Below, in pieces: positions 1 to 8,543 of a stretch of 64,000 nucleotides of DNA. The notes beneath the pieces were generated by a model. The model ran no database searches. It saw only the letters and a program-made list of their open reading frames with translations, and was not told where the DNA came from. Position 1 is the stretch's first letter. Every line of letters starts with the position of its first letter. This stretch comes from Arthrobacter sp. StoSoilB19 (GTDB taxonomy: Bacteria > Actinomycetota > Actinomycetes > Actinomycetales > Micrococcaceae), in the NCBI RefSeq assembly GCF_019977275.1, contig NZ_AP024650.1:3162001-3226000 (forward strand), written 5' to 3'. A program made the translations under genes and the position numbers.

Positions 1-150
1 CTGACGGGCCCTAATATGGCGTGACATATGCCACTTTTCTGCTCAGTCCAACCTAATAGTAAGCATGCTGAGCAGTCAACACCGGCCGCTTAGATAAGTG
101 CCTTGAAGTCGAGACGCCGCTAGAGATGGATGGACTTGCAGCAAACAGAA

Positions 151-182
151 AAGCCCCCGGGATCCATGGATCCCGGGGGCTT
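151..182 (-). terminator. Terminator after tRNA-Met
   Basis: A perfect palindrome built on CCCCGGGATCC/GGATCCCGGGG, flanked by AAGC/GCTT, lies just past the 3' end of the tRNA-Met gene. On the minus strand the second arm runs into TTTTCTG, as expected for an intrinsic terminator ending the tRNA-Thr/tRNA-Met unit. Confidence 0.8.
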
Positions 183-188
183 AGCCTG

Positions 189-262
189 TAGCGGTGGGGA
201 GGCTCGATCTCCCGACCTCACGATTATGAGTCGTGCGCTCTAACCAACTGAGCTACACCGCC
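189..262 (-). tRNA. tRNA-Met (CAT)
   Basis: The minus strand folds as a cloverleaf of 74 nt without an encoded CCA. The acceptor stem is GGCGGTG paired with CACCGCT (one G-U), the D arm has AGCTCAGTTGGTTAGAGC, the anticodon loop is CTCATAA with anticodon CAT between CACGA and TCGTG, and the T arm carries GATCGAGCC. The regular paired acceptor start and the ordinary D arm suggest elongator rather than initiator tRNA-Met, although ileX-type (lysidine) identity cannot be fully excluded. It lies downstream of tRNA-Thr on the same strand, probably in one transcript or with a hairpin between. Confidence 0.93.
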
Positions 263-276
263 ACGAATGAGAAAAA

Positions 277-311
277 CCTGCGTCAAGCCGGTCAAACCGC
301 CTTGACGCAGG
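277..311 (-). terminator. Hairpin between the two tRNA genes
   Basis: CCTGCGTCAAG (277-287) and CTTGACGCAGG (301-311) form a perfect 11-bp stem with a 13-nt loop, flanked by GAATGAG/CTCATTC, which extend the pairing. It sits between tRNA-Thr and tRNA-Met and could be a terminator or a processing hairpin. On the minus strand the stem is followed by TTTTTCTC, which favours termination after tRNA-Thr. Confidence 0.65.
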
Positions 312-322
312 CCCTCATTCAG

Positions 323-394
323 AGCCCCCCACCGGAATCGATCCGGTGACCTCGTTCTTACCAAGAACGCGCTCTACCACTGAGCTAGGGGGGC
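323..394 (-). tRNA. tRNA-Thr (GGT)
   Basis: A 72-nt cloverleaf on the minus strand. The acceptor stem is GCCCCCC with GGGGGGC, the D arm AGCTCAGTGGTAGAGC, the anticodon stem CGTTC/GAACG around loop TTGGTAA (anticodon GGT), and the T loop GGATCGATTCC-like. CCA is not encoded. A short extended hairpin separates it from tRNA-Met downstream. Confidence 0.94.
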
Positions 395-632
395 AACGAG
401 TAAATACTCTACCGGAAGATTTACGCACCAACAAATCGGCGCCCGGAGCCCCTTCCGGACGGTCGGGCAAGTGCTTTTCCGGGCTGCGGAAGCGTGTTTT
501 TCCGCGGAATTCCGGGGCTGGAGGGGTGATGGGAAGCAGGGCGGACGACGGCGGCAGGCGCCTTCCCAGGGCCCCTCGCCACCGTGCCGAAGCCCGAATG
601 TGGCGAGTCCCACACCCGTGCGGTTAAACGCC

Positions 633-660
633 GATGGGCCGGCTCGAAAGCCGGCCCATC
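633..660 (-). terminator. Terminator after the DEAD-box helicase
   Basis: GATGGGCCGGCT (633-644) and AGCCGGCCCATC (649-660) form a perfect 12-bp stem with a CGAA tetraloop, 30 bp past the helicase stop codon. There is only a weak T-tract on the minus side. The remaining bases between here and tRNA-Thr (395-632) show no supported gene. Confidence 0.75.
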
Positions 661-689
661 GCCGTCGTCAATTCCTCAACGCCGGGGGT

Positions 690-2747
690 TTACCACTTGC
701 CCTTGCGGTTGAAGTCGCGGTGCCCGCCCTCGCTGCCGCTGCGGGGCTTGCGGGAGCCGTCGCCGTGGCCGCCGAAGCGGGAGTCGCCCGACTGGCCGCG
801 GTCGCTGAAGGAGCGCTCGCTGTACGAACGGCCGCCGCGGTCAGCGGAGGACCGCTCGCCGTCGTTCTTGCGGAATTCCTTCTTGAACCCGCCGTTGCCC
901 TTGAAGTTGCCTCCCCGGTCGCCGCCGCGGCTGCCCTGGTAGGCGCCGCGGTCACCGGACGGCTTGCGGCCGTTGTCCAGTTCGAGGTGGATCAGCTCGC
1001 CGCCGATCCGCGTGCGGGACAGGGCCTTCAGCTGGTCGGGGCTCAGGTCCGCGGGCAGCTCCACCAGGGAGTGGTCCGAGCGGATGTCGATGCCGCCGAT
1101 CTGCGCGGAGGAGATGCCGCCTTCGTTGGCAATGGCGCCCACGATGGAGCCGGGCATGACGCGCTGGCGGCGTCCCACCGCGATCCGGTAGGTGGCATTG
1201 CCCTCGGTCAGCGCACGGGTCGGCCCACGTGAGCCGAAGCCGTCCTTGGAGCGCTCGCGCTTCTGGAATTCAGGAGCGGCAGGCAGTTCCTTGACCAGCA
1301 GCGGCTGCCCGCCCTGCGCCATCACGGCAAGGGCGGCAGCGATTTCTGCTGCGGGAACGTTGTGCTCCTCCTCGTAGGAGGCGATGAGGTCCCGGAACGC
1401 CGCGACGTCCTCGGAGGCGAGGGTCTCGGTGATGCGCTCGGCGAACTTGCCCAGGCGCAGCGTGTTGACGGTCTCGGCCGTGGGCAGGTGCATCTGCTCC
1501 ACCGGCTGGCGGGTGGCCTTTTCGATGGAACGCAGCAGGTACTTCTCCCGCGGCGTCATGAACAGGATGGCGTCACCGGAACGGCCTGCACGGCCGGTAC
1601 GGCCGATGCGGTGCACGTAGGACTCGGTGTCGTGCGGGATGTCGTAGTTGATGACGTGGCTGATGCGTTCCACGTCAAGGCCACGGGCGGCGACGTCGGT
1701 GGCCACCAGGATGTCGATGCGGCCTTCCTTCAGCGCGTCGACGGTCCGCTCGCGCTGCTGCTGCGGGATGTCACCGTTGATGGCGGCGGCCTGGAAACCG
1801 CGGGACTTCAGCTTGTCAGCAAGGTCCTCGGTGGCCATCTTGGTGCGCACGAAGGCGATGACGCCGTCGAAGTCTTCCACCTCGAGGATGCGGGTCATGG
1901 CGTCGAGCTTGTGCGGGCCCATGACCTGCAGGTACCGCTGGCGGGTGTTGGCACCGGTGGTGGTCTTGGACTTGACGGAGATCTCGGCGGGATCGTTCAG
2001 GTACTGCTTGGACATGCGGCGGATCTGGCTCGGCATGGTGGCGGAGAACAGTGCCACCTGGCGGTCCGACGGCGTCTGCTGGAAGATCTGCTCAACGTCC
2101 TCGGCGAAGCCCATGCGCAGCATCTCGTCGGCCTCGTCCAGCACCAGGTACTGGAGTTCGGACAGGTCCAGGGAACCCTTGGAGATGTGGTCGATCACGC
2201 GGCCGGGGGTACCAACAACCACCTGGGCGCCGCGGCGCAGGCCGGCCAGCTGGGGCCCGTAGGCGGAGCCGCCGTAGACGGGCAGGACGGTGAAGTCGTC
2301 GATGTGCTTGGCGTAGGAGGTGAAGGCCTCGGCCACCTGGAGGGCCAGCTCGCGGGTGGGTGCCAGGACCAGGGCCTGGGTCTTGCGGGACGGGCCGTTG
2401 AGGTCGTGGAGCTCGGCCAGGCGGGACAGTGCCGGTACTGCGAATGCTGCAGTCTTACCGGTGCCGGTCTGGGCGAGGCCCACGACGTCGCGGCCTTCAA
2501 GCAGCAGCGGGATGGTTGCTGCCTGGATGGGGGAAGGCTTTTCGTAGCCAACGTCCTGCAGGGCGGCCAGGACGCGGCCGTCGATGCCAAGGTCGGCGAA
2601 CTTCACGGTGTTTTCTTCTGCCTCAGCGGCAGGGGCGTCCGCAGCGGCAGGAGCCTCGGCGGCGGGAGCGGTTGCAGGAGCCTCGGCGGCGGGAGCCACG
2701 GGGGCATCCTCAACAACGGCGGTGGTTTCGTTCTGGTTTTCGGGCAT
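690..2747 (-). CDS. deaD: DEAD-box ATP-dependent RNA helicase (DeaD/CsdA type)
   Basis: Unwinds structured RNA with ATP, acting in ribosome assembly and mRNA turnover, often in the cold. The 685-residue protein starts with an Ala/Glu-rich leader (1-45), then the Q motif from F50, Walker A AQTGTGKT (92-99), PTREL (130-134), DEAD (204-207), SAT, and HRIGRTGRAG. A DbpA-like RNA-binding domain follows (about 515-585), then a Gly/Arg/Asp-rich tail (about 588-685) of the RGG kind seen in actinobacterial homologues. The start at 2747 is chosen because GAGGAA lies 9 nt upstream; an in-frame ATG at 2768 lacks a comparable site. The gene stands alone between a 395-bp leader region and a terminator hairpin. 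The family is certain; the exact paralogue name is inferred from the DbpA domain. Confidence 0.95.
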   Translation of the reverse strand: MPENQNETTAVVEDAPVAPAAEAPATAPAAEAPAAADAPAAEAEENTVKFADLGIDGRVLAALQDVGYEKPSPIQAATIPLLLEGRDVVGLAQTGTGKTAAFAVPALSRLAELHDLNGPSRKTQALVLAPTRELALQVAEAFTSYAKHIDDFTVLPVYGGSAYGPQLAGLRRGAQVVVGTPGRVIDHISKGSLDLSELQYLVLDEADEMLRMGFAEDVEQIFQQTPSDRQVALFSATMPSQIRRMSKQYLNDPAEISVKSKTTTGANTRQRYLQVMGPHKLDAMTRILEVEDFDGVIAFVRTKMATEDLADKLKSRGFQAAAINGDIPQQQRERTVDALKEGRIDILVATDVAARGLDVERISHVINYDIPHDTESYVHRIGRTGRAGRSGDAILFMTPREKYLLRSIEKATRQPVEQMHLPTAETVNTLRLGKFAERITETLASEDVAAFRDLIASYEEEHNVPAAEIAAALAVMAQGGQPLLVKELPAAPEFQKRERSKDGFGSRGPTRALTEGNATYRIAVGRRQRVMPGSIVGAIANEGGISSAQIGGIDIRSDHSLVELPADLSPDQLKALSRTRIGGELIHLELDNGRKPSGDRGAYQGSRGGDRGGNFKGNGGFKKEFRKNDGERSSADRGGRSYSERSFSDRGQSGDSRFGGHGDGSRKPRSGSEGGHRDFNRKGKW

Positions 2748-3142
2748 AGGGGGATATTCCTCATCCATAGGGGGCCAGGCGGCACTACCCGAGGTGAGCG
2801 GAGCCGCAGTACGCGTGCCGATGATGCCGGGCAAACGTTGACCGGCCGGTCACAGAAGTCCGGCGCTTTCGCAATCCCGTGGCAGGACTTCGCGCTGCAT
2901 CTCTTGGCTGCTATCCCAGCAGTCTGTACAGCGTTTTCTTTAGCCGGCTCTCCCTATGAAAATGCCCGCATCGCTTGTGCGGGCCCCAACACTTGCCAGT
3001 CCTGCCTCAAAAATTGGGCAGGAATAAGGGATTTCCGGAGTGGGGGATATTTCAAGTGTAAGGTACGGACGCCATTGACCGCCAATTCAATGCCCGACGG
3101 CGGCGGTGAGCTTGCGCACACAGCCCGCCCCGGGCAGGGATG
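2748..3142. other. 395-bp gap: helicase promoter and leader region
   Basis: No gene is supported here. The gap separates the helicase (minus) from the upstream MOSC gene (minus), so it should hold the MOSC terminator and the helicase promoter. Two hairpins are visible: GCCCGCA/TGCGGGC (2964-2984) and CCTGCC/GGCAGG around an A-rich loop (about 3001-3022). It is more AT-rich than its surroundings. A long structured 5' leader would fit the autoregulated leaders known for cold-induced helicase mRNAs, but no transcript start can be assigned from sequence alone. Confidence 0.5.
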
Positions 3143-3796
3143 CTACTGCCCCAGCCGCCGCAGCAGCAGCCCAAACTTTGTGTGGTATTCGTCCTGGAGC
3201 CGGATCTCGCCGTCGGCCTCTGCATTGCGGAGCGCCTCGATGACCTCCGCGTCCGGCTCACTGAACCACTGGCCGATCGTGATGCCGTGGCGCGGCACGA
3301 AGGTCCGCTGGATGGGGTCGCCGGCGCGGATGCTGCCGGTGCGAATGACGCGCAGGTAGGTCCCCACCCGCCCCTCCTCGGTGAACCGCTTCACCCACTG
3401 CGGTTCCTTCATCCGGCGCTGGAACGTGGCGCAGGGGACGCGCGGGGAGGTGACCTCGAGTTCGACGTCGGCCCCCACCTTCCAGCGCTCCCCGATGACG
3501 GCGTGGGTGGCTTCGATGCCGGCCACCCGCAGGTTCTCACCAAACATGCCCGGCGGCAGTTCGCGTCCCAGGGTGCGCGCCCAGAAGTCGGCGTCGGCCT
3601 GGGAATAGGCGTAGACGGCCTGGTCCTCTCCGCCGTGGTGCACCCGGTTGGCCTGGATGTCTCCGCGCAGGCCCAGCTTGTGGACCTTCACCGGGCCGTC
3701 CGCCGGGCGCTTGTCGATGGCCGTCACGCCAACGTTTCCCTGGTCCGCGATGAGCTGGTGGACGCGGCAGACAGCAAGGACAGAACCAGATTCCAT
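3143..3796 (-). CDS. MOSC domain protein (YiiM-like)
   Basis: A 217-residue protein of the MOSC (molybdenum cofactor sulfurase C-terminal) superfamily, closest in layout to E. coli YiiM, a molybdenum-cofactor-dependent N-hydroxylated compound reductase. Visible family marks are the HGGEDQAVYAY block (54-64), MFGENL (84-89) and the conserved cysteine in SPRVPCATFQRR (C122), which in the family ligates the molybdenum. The start at 3796 gives the usual N-terminus; longer upstream reading is only antisense noise. It stands alone, divergent from the YgiB-like gene 180 bp away. The substrate is unknown. Confidence 0.9.
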   Translation of the reverse strand: MESGSVLAVCRVHQLIADQGNVGVTAIDKRPADGPVKVHKLGLRGDIQANRVHHGGEDQAVYAYSQADADFWARTLGRELPPGMFGENLRVAGIEATHAVIGERWKVGADVELEVTSPRVPCATFQRRMKEPQWVKRFTEEGRVGTYLRVIRTGSIRAGDPIQRTFVPRHGITIGQWFSEPDAEVIEALRNAEADGEIRLQDEYHTKFGLLLRRLGQ

Positions 3797-3977
3797 GGCA
3801 TCCAGTCTAGGGTTCCCCCGCGGCGGGCTCCCTGCGGCGCGGGGATGGGCAGTTCTCCCCTGCCGTCGAGCGCGGTTTTGCTCGCAGCAGGCCTGCCCAG
3901 GGATTACGCTGATCCGAGGATTGCAATTGGGGGTGCAGCGCTGTGCCCAATTCACGTGGACAACTGAAGGGGACGCT

Positions 3978-4619
3978 GTGGATTCAAACACCATGGACCC
4001 GAACGAGGATCCCAGCAAGGAGCCGGACAACGCTTCCGAGGCGCAGCACGGCGCGTCCGGCCGGCCGCAACCGGGAACCGGCAGCAGCACCGCCAAGCCT
4101 CCGCCCTGGCAGGTCCCCAAGCCGGACCTGCGCCCCGAACTCCTCAATGAACCGGTCACCCCTGTCGATCCGTTCGCGCGGGAGCGGGAAAAGCAGCTCA
4201 ATGACGCGGCCGCACGGAAGAAGCGTTCCCAGCGGCGCACCGTGGTGGTGGGCCTGGGCGTGACAGCCCTCCTGGCCGGGACCATCACAGCCGTGGTGGC
4301 CAGCAATGAGGATGATCCCGAGTACGCGCAGGTGTGCTTCAACGACGAAACCGGCGAGCGCGTGCCGGACACCAACTGCGATAGCTCTGCGGGCCGCGGG
4401 GGCGGCATCTACGCCTGGTACTTCTACTCCCGCGGGGCAAGTGTTCCGCCCATTGGCCAGAACCGGTCCACCGCGCCCAACTACACGCGGACCGTCCCCA
4501 GCGGCGCAAAAGCCTCCACGGGGTACAGCAGCCAGGGCGGCACGGTCAGCCGCGGCGGCTTCGGCTCCAGCGCCAAGAGCGGCTCAAGCGGTGGCGGCGG
4601 CAAGGTCTCGGGGGGCTGA
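3978..4619 (+). CDS. YgiB-like (DUF1190-type) membrane-anchored protein
   Basis: 213 residues with a polar, Pro/Glu-rich N-terminus (1-80), a basic stretch KKRSQRR, one membrane segment (about 88-108) and an outer domain with two cysteines (C120, C134), followed by a Gly/Ser-rich tail. The tail motif TVSRGGFGSSAKS (189-201) closely resembles the TVTRGGFGESVAK ending of E. coli YgiB (DUF1190), and the next gene is a YgiC homologue, exactly the E. coli ygiB-ygiC order. The GTG start at 3978 is preceded by AAGGGGA; the ATG at 3993 is the alternative. YgiB has no proven biochemical role. The assignment rests on the tail motif plus synteny, because the rest of the protein is divergent. Confidence 0.75.
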   Translation: MDSNTMDPNEDPSKEPDNASEAQHGASGRPQPGTGSSTAKPPPWQVPKPDLRPELLNEPVTPVDPFAREREKQLNDAAARKKRSQRRTVVVGLGVTALLAGTITAVVASNEDDPEYAQVCFNDETGERVPDTNCDSSAGRGGGIYAWYFYSRGASVPPIGQNRSTAPNYTRTVPSGAKASTGYSSQGGTVSRGGFGSSAKSGSSGGGGKVSGG

Positions 4620-4622
4620 CGG

Positions 4623-5834
4623 ATGAAGAGGATGTTGTCCGAACCCCGGCCGGGCTGGAAGCAGAAGATCGAAGAGCAGGGCCTGGTGTTCTCCACCACC
4701 ACCATGGACGACGGGCGCCGGATCGAGTACTGGAACGAATCCGCGTACTACGAGTTCACCATGGACGAGGTGGAGACCCTTGAAGTGGCGGCCGAGGAAA
4801 TGCACCGGATGTGCCTGGAAGCCGCGAAGTTCCTGGCCACCGGGGCCATGGGCAGCATCGGCATCGGCCCCCAGGCACTGGAACTGGCGGCCGCATCGCT
4901 GCAGGCCGGCGACGTGGATGTTTACGGCCGGTTCGACTTCATCTACGACGGCCGGGGCGGGCCGGCCAAGATGCTCGAATACAACGCCGACACCCCCACC
5001 GGACTCATCGAGGCCGCCGTCGCCCAATGGTTCTGGCTCCAGGACGTGTTTCCGGAGAAGGACCAGTGGAACGGCATCCACGAGGCCCTCATCCGGCAGT
5101 GGAAGAAATTCCAGTACCGCACCGGCATGAGCACCCTCCACGTGGCCCACTCCGAGGTGGAGGAATCCGGCGAGGACTGGATGACCGCCGCGTACATGCG
5201 CGACGTCGCCGGCCAGGCGGGGTGGACCACCATCGGGATCAACATGTCCGATATCGGCTGGGACCCCAACCTGAACCGCTTCGTGGACCTGGACAACTTC
5301 CTGATCAACACCATCTTCAAGCTCTATCCCTGGGAGCTGATGATGAAGGAGGAGTTCGGGCCCCGCCTGCTGGAGCGGGCGCACAACCCGCGCTGGGTGG
5401 AACCCGCCTGGAAGATGCTCCTCTCCAACAAGGCCCTGCTGGCCGCCCTGTGGCATCTGTACCCCGGCCATCCCAACCTGCTGCCCGCGTACCTCACGGA
5501 TCCGGGGCCGCTGAAGGAGTGGGTGGGCAAGCCCCTCCACGGCCGTGAAGGCGACAACATCCGGATCCACGCGGACGGGATCAGCCTGGAGCAGCCCGGC
5601 GGCTACGGGCGGGAGGGCTGGTGCTACCAGCAGTACCACCCATTGCCGGACTTCGACGGCAACCATCCGGTGCTGGGCCTCTGGGTGGTGGACGGCGAGT
5701 CCGTGGGCTGCGGCATCCGGGAATCGGACGGGCCGGTCACGGACTACTTCTGCCGCTTCGTCCCCAACACCATTGACGCGCCGGCGCCGCTTTCGGCGGT
5801 GGCGGACTCCACCAAGGCAGGAATCGTTCTATGA
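4623..5834 (+). CDS. ygiC: Glutathionylspermidine synthase-like ATP-grasp ligase (YgiC)
   Basis: A 403-residue member of the GSP_synth (glutathionylspermidine synthetase C-terminal) family. It matches YgiC in length and key blocks: YDGRGGPAKMLEYNADTPT (about residues 108-126, ATP-grasp core), an EDWMTAAYMRDVA stretch, GREGWCYQQYHPLPDF, and the final GCGIRESDG...RFVPNTI. It lacks the N-terminal amidase half of true Gsp synthetase, so it is a stand-alone ligase expected to join a carboxylate to an amine with ATP. YgiC of E. coli was reported to ligate dipeptides rather than make glutathionylspermidine. It starts 3 bp after the YgiB-like gene and is followed by an APC permease, so an operon is very likely. 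Confidence 0.92.
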   Translation: MKRMLSEPRPGWKQKIEEQGLVFSTTTMDDGRRIEYWNESAYYEFTMDEVETLEVAAEEMHRMCLEAAKFLATGAMGSIGIGPQALELAAASLQAGDVDVYGRFDFIYDGRGGPAKMLEYNADTPTGLIEAAVAQWFWLQDVFPEKDQWNGIHEALIRQWKKFQYRTGMSTLHVAHSEVEESGEDWMTAAYMRDVAGQAGWTTIGINMSDIGWDPNLNRFVDLDNFLINTIFKLYPWELMMKEEFGPRLLERAHNPRWVEPAWKMLLSNKALLAALWHLYPGHPNLLPAYLTDPGPLKEWVGKPLHGREGDNIRIHADGISLEQPGGYGREGWCYQQYHPLPDFDGNHPVLGLWVVDGESVGCGIRESDGPVTDYFCRFVPNTIDAPAPLSAVADSTKAGIVL

Positions 5835-5847
5835 AACCGGTGACAGC

Positions 5848-7341
5848 ATGAGCACGGACATGACGACGACGGGCGGCCCCGGGCGCGGGACCGGCACCAC
5901 CGTGCCGGCCAAGGGACTGCGGGCCGGCATCCTGGACCTGGGCGACTCCGTGATGCTGGGGCTGGCCTCCACCGCGCCGGTGTACTCCCTCGCCGCCACC
6001 CTGGGCCTGATCGTTGCAGTCAACGGCAACTACACTCCCCTGATCCTGCTGCTGGGCTTCATCCCGGTCCTGTTCATCGCCTACGCGTTCCGCGAGCTGA
6101 ACAGCGCCATCCCGGACTGCGGCACCACCTTCACCTGGTCCCGCCAGGCCTTCGGCCCCTGGGCAGGCTGGCTGGGCGGCTGGGGCGTGGCCCTGGCCGG
6201 AATCGTGGTCCTGGCCAACCTCGCCCAGGTAGCGGGGAAGTATCTTTGGCTGCTGGTGGGCGACGGATCGCTGGCGGAGAACACCTTGCTGGTCACCGGC
6301 ACGGGGCTGCTGTTCATCATCCTCATGACCTTGGTGAACTACCGCGGGATCCGGCTCGGCGAGCACGTCCAGCGCGTGCTGACCTACGTGCAGTACATTG
6401 CGCTGGGCATTTTCGCACTGGCCATCGTGGTGCGGATCGTGGGCGGGGCACCGGAAGGGCAGGCCTTTGACCTGGAATGGTTCAACCCGGCCGGCGCCTT
6501 TACCGACCCCGGCGCCGTAGTACACGGCGCCCTCCTTGCCCTGTTCATCTATTGGGGCTGGGACACCTGCCTGGCCGTGAACGAGGAGACCGAGAACCCG
6601 TCCACCACACCCGGCCGCGGCGCCGTGATCTCGGCGTTCGTCCTGGTGGCAATCTACGTTTCCGTGGCACTGCTGGTGATGATGTACGCCACCGTGGGCT
6701 CGGAAGGAATCGGCCTGGGCAACGAGGCCAACCAGGACGATGTGTTCCTGGCCATGAAGGACGTGGTGCTGGGCCCGTGGGGCTGGCTGATCGTCGTCGC
6801 GGTTCTTGCCTCGGTGCTGTCCTCCACCCAGACCACCATCCTGCCCACGGCCCGCGGGACCCTCTCCATGGGGGTCCACGGCGCGCTGCCGGCAAAGTTC
6901 GCAGAGGTGCATCCGCGCAATCAGACCCCGGGATTTTCCACCCAGGTGATGGGAGGCGCCGCCGCGGCCTACTACGTGGCCATGAGCTTCCTGAGCGAGA
7001 ACCTGCTGGCGGACTCCATCAGTGCCATCAGCCTTTTCATCGCGTTCTACTACGCCCTGACCGGCTTCGCCTGTTTCTGGTACTTCCGCGGAACCCTGCG
7101 GGCATCGGCGCGCAACCTCTGGTTCCGCGGCATCCTCCCCCTCGCCGGCGCGCTGCTCCTGACCGCCGCCTTCTTCATCTCGGCGGTCCAGATGTGGGAC
7201 CCGGCGTACGGCGACACCCAAATCTTCGGTGTCGGCGGCGCCTTTGTGAGCGGGGTGCTGCTGCTGGCGCTGGGCGTGGTCCTCGCGGCCGCGTGCCGTT
7301 TCATGCCGTCCACCCGCAGATACTTCCAGGTGAAGAAATGA
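5848..7341 (+). CDS. APC-superfamily amino acid/amine permease
   Basis: A 497-residue integral membrane transporter of the amino acid-polyamine-organocation superfamily with about 12 hydrophobic segments. The N-terminal GDSVMLGLASTAPVYSLAATLG block and the DCGTTFTWSRQAFGPWAGWLGGWG block are typical of APC permeases in actinobacteria. The ATG at 5848 lies 13 bp past the YgiC stop, and the stop overlaps the next gene's start (ATGA). The position between an ATP-grasp ligase and an acyl-CoA dehydrogenase suggests that it imports the amine or amino acid handled by this cluster. Substrate specificity cannot be read from sequence. Confidence 0.9.
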   Translation: MSTDMTTTGGPGRGTGTTVPAKGLRAGILDLGDSVMLGLASTAPVYSLAATLGLIVAVNGNYTPLILLLGFIPVLFIAYAFRELNSAIPDCGTTFTWSRQAFGPWAGWLGGWGVALAGIVVLANLAQVAGKYLWLLVGDGSLAENTLLVTGTGLLFIILMTLVNYRGIRLGEHVQRVLTYVQYIALGIFALAIVVRIVGGAPEGQAFDLEWFNPAGAFTDPGAVVHGALLALFIYWGWDTCLAVNEETENPSTTPGRGAVISAFVLVAIYVSVALLVMMYATVGSEGIGLGNEANQDDVFLAMKDVVLGPWGWLIVVAVLASVLSSTQTTILPTARGTLSMGVHGALPAKFAEVHPRNQTPGFSTQVMGGAAAAYYVAMSFLSENLLADSISAISLFIAFYYALTGFACFWYFRGTLRASARNLWFRGILPLAGALLLTAAFFISAVQMWDPAYGDTQIFGVGGAFVSGVLLLALGVVLAAACRFMPSTRRYFQVKK

Positions 7342-8543
7342 CTGGTGAAAAAATGCCGGGTGAAGCCGTGACCGCGGGCCCGTCCGATGTCCTGGACCTC
7401 GACTCCCTGCTGTCCGCGGACGAACTGGAGCTCCGGCAAAAGGTCCGCGACTTCACCCGGCAGCGGATCAAACCGGACATCGCCCGCTGGTATGAGGACG
7501 CCGTCTTTCCCCTCGACCTCGCGACGGAACTGGGTGAGCTGGGCGTCCTGGGGATGCACCTGGACGGCTATGGCTGCCCGGGCCGGTCCGCCGTCGAATA
7601 CGGCCTGGCGGCCATGGAGCTGGAGGCCGGCGATTCCGGCATCCGCACCTTCGTGTCCGTCCAGGGCTCGCTGGCCATGACGGCCATCCATACCTGGGGA
7701 TCCGAGGAGCAGAAGCAGGAGTGGCTGCCCCGGATGGCGGCCGGGGAGGTCATCGGGTGCTTCGCCCTGACCGAGCCAACGGCGGGTTCAGATCCCGCCT
7801 CCATGGCCACTTTCGCGGAGCGGGACGGCAGCGGGGATGACGCCGGCTGGGTGCTCAACGGTGCCAAGCGCTGGATCGGGCTCGCCTCAGTGGCCGGGGT
7901 GATGGTCGTCTGGGCCATGACGGACGACGGCGTCCACGGCTTCCTTGTTCCGGCGGGCACCCCCGGCGTGACTGCCACGCCTATCCGGCAGAAGCTGTCC
8001 ATGCGCGCCTCCATCCAGTGCGATGTGGTGTTCGACGACGTCCGGCTGGGTCCCGAGGCCCTGCTCCCGGGAGCGCGGGGGCTGCGTGGGCCGTTCACCT
8101 GCCTGAACGAGGCCCGGTACGGCATCGCCTGGGGTGCCATGGGCGCCGCCCGGGATTCCTACGAAGCCGCCCTGGCGTACTCGCAGGAGCGGCTGCAGTT
8201 CGGCAGGCCGCTGGCCGGCTACCAGCTCACGCAGGAGAAGCTGGTGAACATGCTGGTGGAAATCCAGAAGGGCACCCTGCTGGCGCTGCACCTGGGCCGG
8301 CTGAAGGACGCCGGAAGCATCCGGCCGGAGCAGATTTCGCTGGCCAAGCTGAACAACGTCCGCGAGGCGATTGCCGTGGCCCGGGAGGCGCGGTCCATCC
8401 TGGGCGGCAACGGCATCACCACGGACTATTCACCGCTGCGGCACGCCGCGAACCTGGAGTCGGTCCGCACCTATGAGGGCACGGACGAGGTGCACACCCT
8501 GATCCTTGGCCGGCACATCACCGGCCTGGACGCCTTTCACTGA
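7338..8543 (+). CDS. gcdH: Acyl-CoA dehydrogenase, glutaryl-CoA dehydrogenase type
   Basis: A 401-residue FAD-dependent acyl-CoA dehydrogenase. The GCDH assignment comes from FALTEPTAGSDPASM, the MRASIQCDVVFDDV block, and the C-terminus YEGTDEVHTLILGRHITG, which carries the catalytic Glu (E380) and mirrors human GCDH (YEGTHDIHALILGRAITG). GCDH oxidises and decarboxylates glutaryl-CoA to crotonyl-CoA, the last dedicated step of lysine, cadaverine and 5-aminovalerate breakdown. The start overlaps the permease stop by 4 nt. An ATG at 7353 with GGTGAAA upstream is an alternative start. Being fourth in an YgiB-YgiC-permease run links the cluster to dicarboxylate/diamine catabolism by inference. 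Confidence 0.9.
   Translation: MTGEKMPGEAVTAGPSDVLDLDSLLSADELELRQKVRDFTRQRIKPDIARWYEDAVFPLDLATELGELGVLGMHLDGYGCPGRSAVEYGLAAMELEAGDSGIRTFVSVQGSLAMTAIHTWGSEEQKQEWLPRMAAGEVIGCFALTEPTAGSDPASMATFAERDGSGDDAGWVLNGAKRWIGLASVAGVMVVWAMTDDGVHGFLVPAGTPGVTATPIRQKLSMRASIQCDVVFDDVRLGPEALLPGARGLRGPFTCLNEARYGIAWGAMGAARDSYEAALAYSQERLQFGRPLAGYQLTQEKLVNMLVEIQKGTLLALHLGRLKDAGSIRPEQISLAKLNNVREAIAVAREARSILGGNGITTDYSPLRHAANLESVRTYEGTDEVHTLILGRHITGLDAFH

Noticed and set aside
1362..3359. Long open frame on the plus strand opposite the helicase
   Set aside because: It is antisense to a clear DEAD-box gene, has a Gly/Val/Leu-rich composition typical of reversed high-GC codons, and shows no family motif.
5737..7221. 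Open frame of 494 codons on the minus strand opposite the permease
   Set aside because: Composition is Gly/His/Gln-rich as expected for antisense of a membrane protein gene; no start context or domain.
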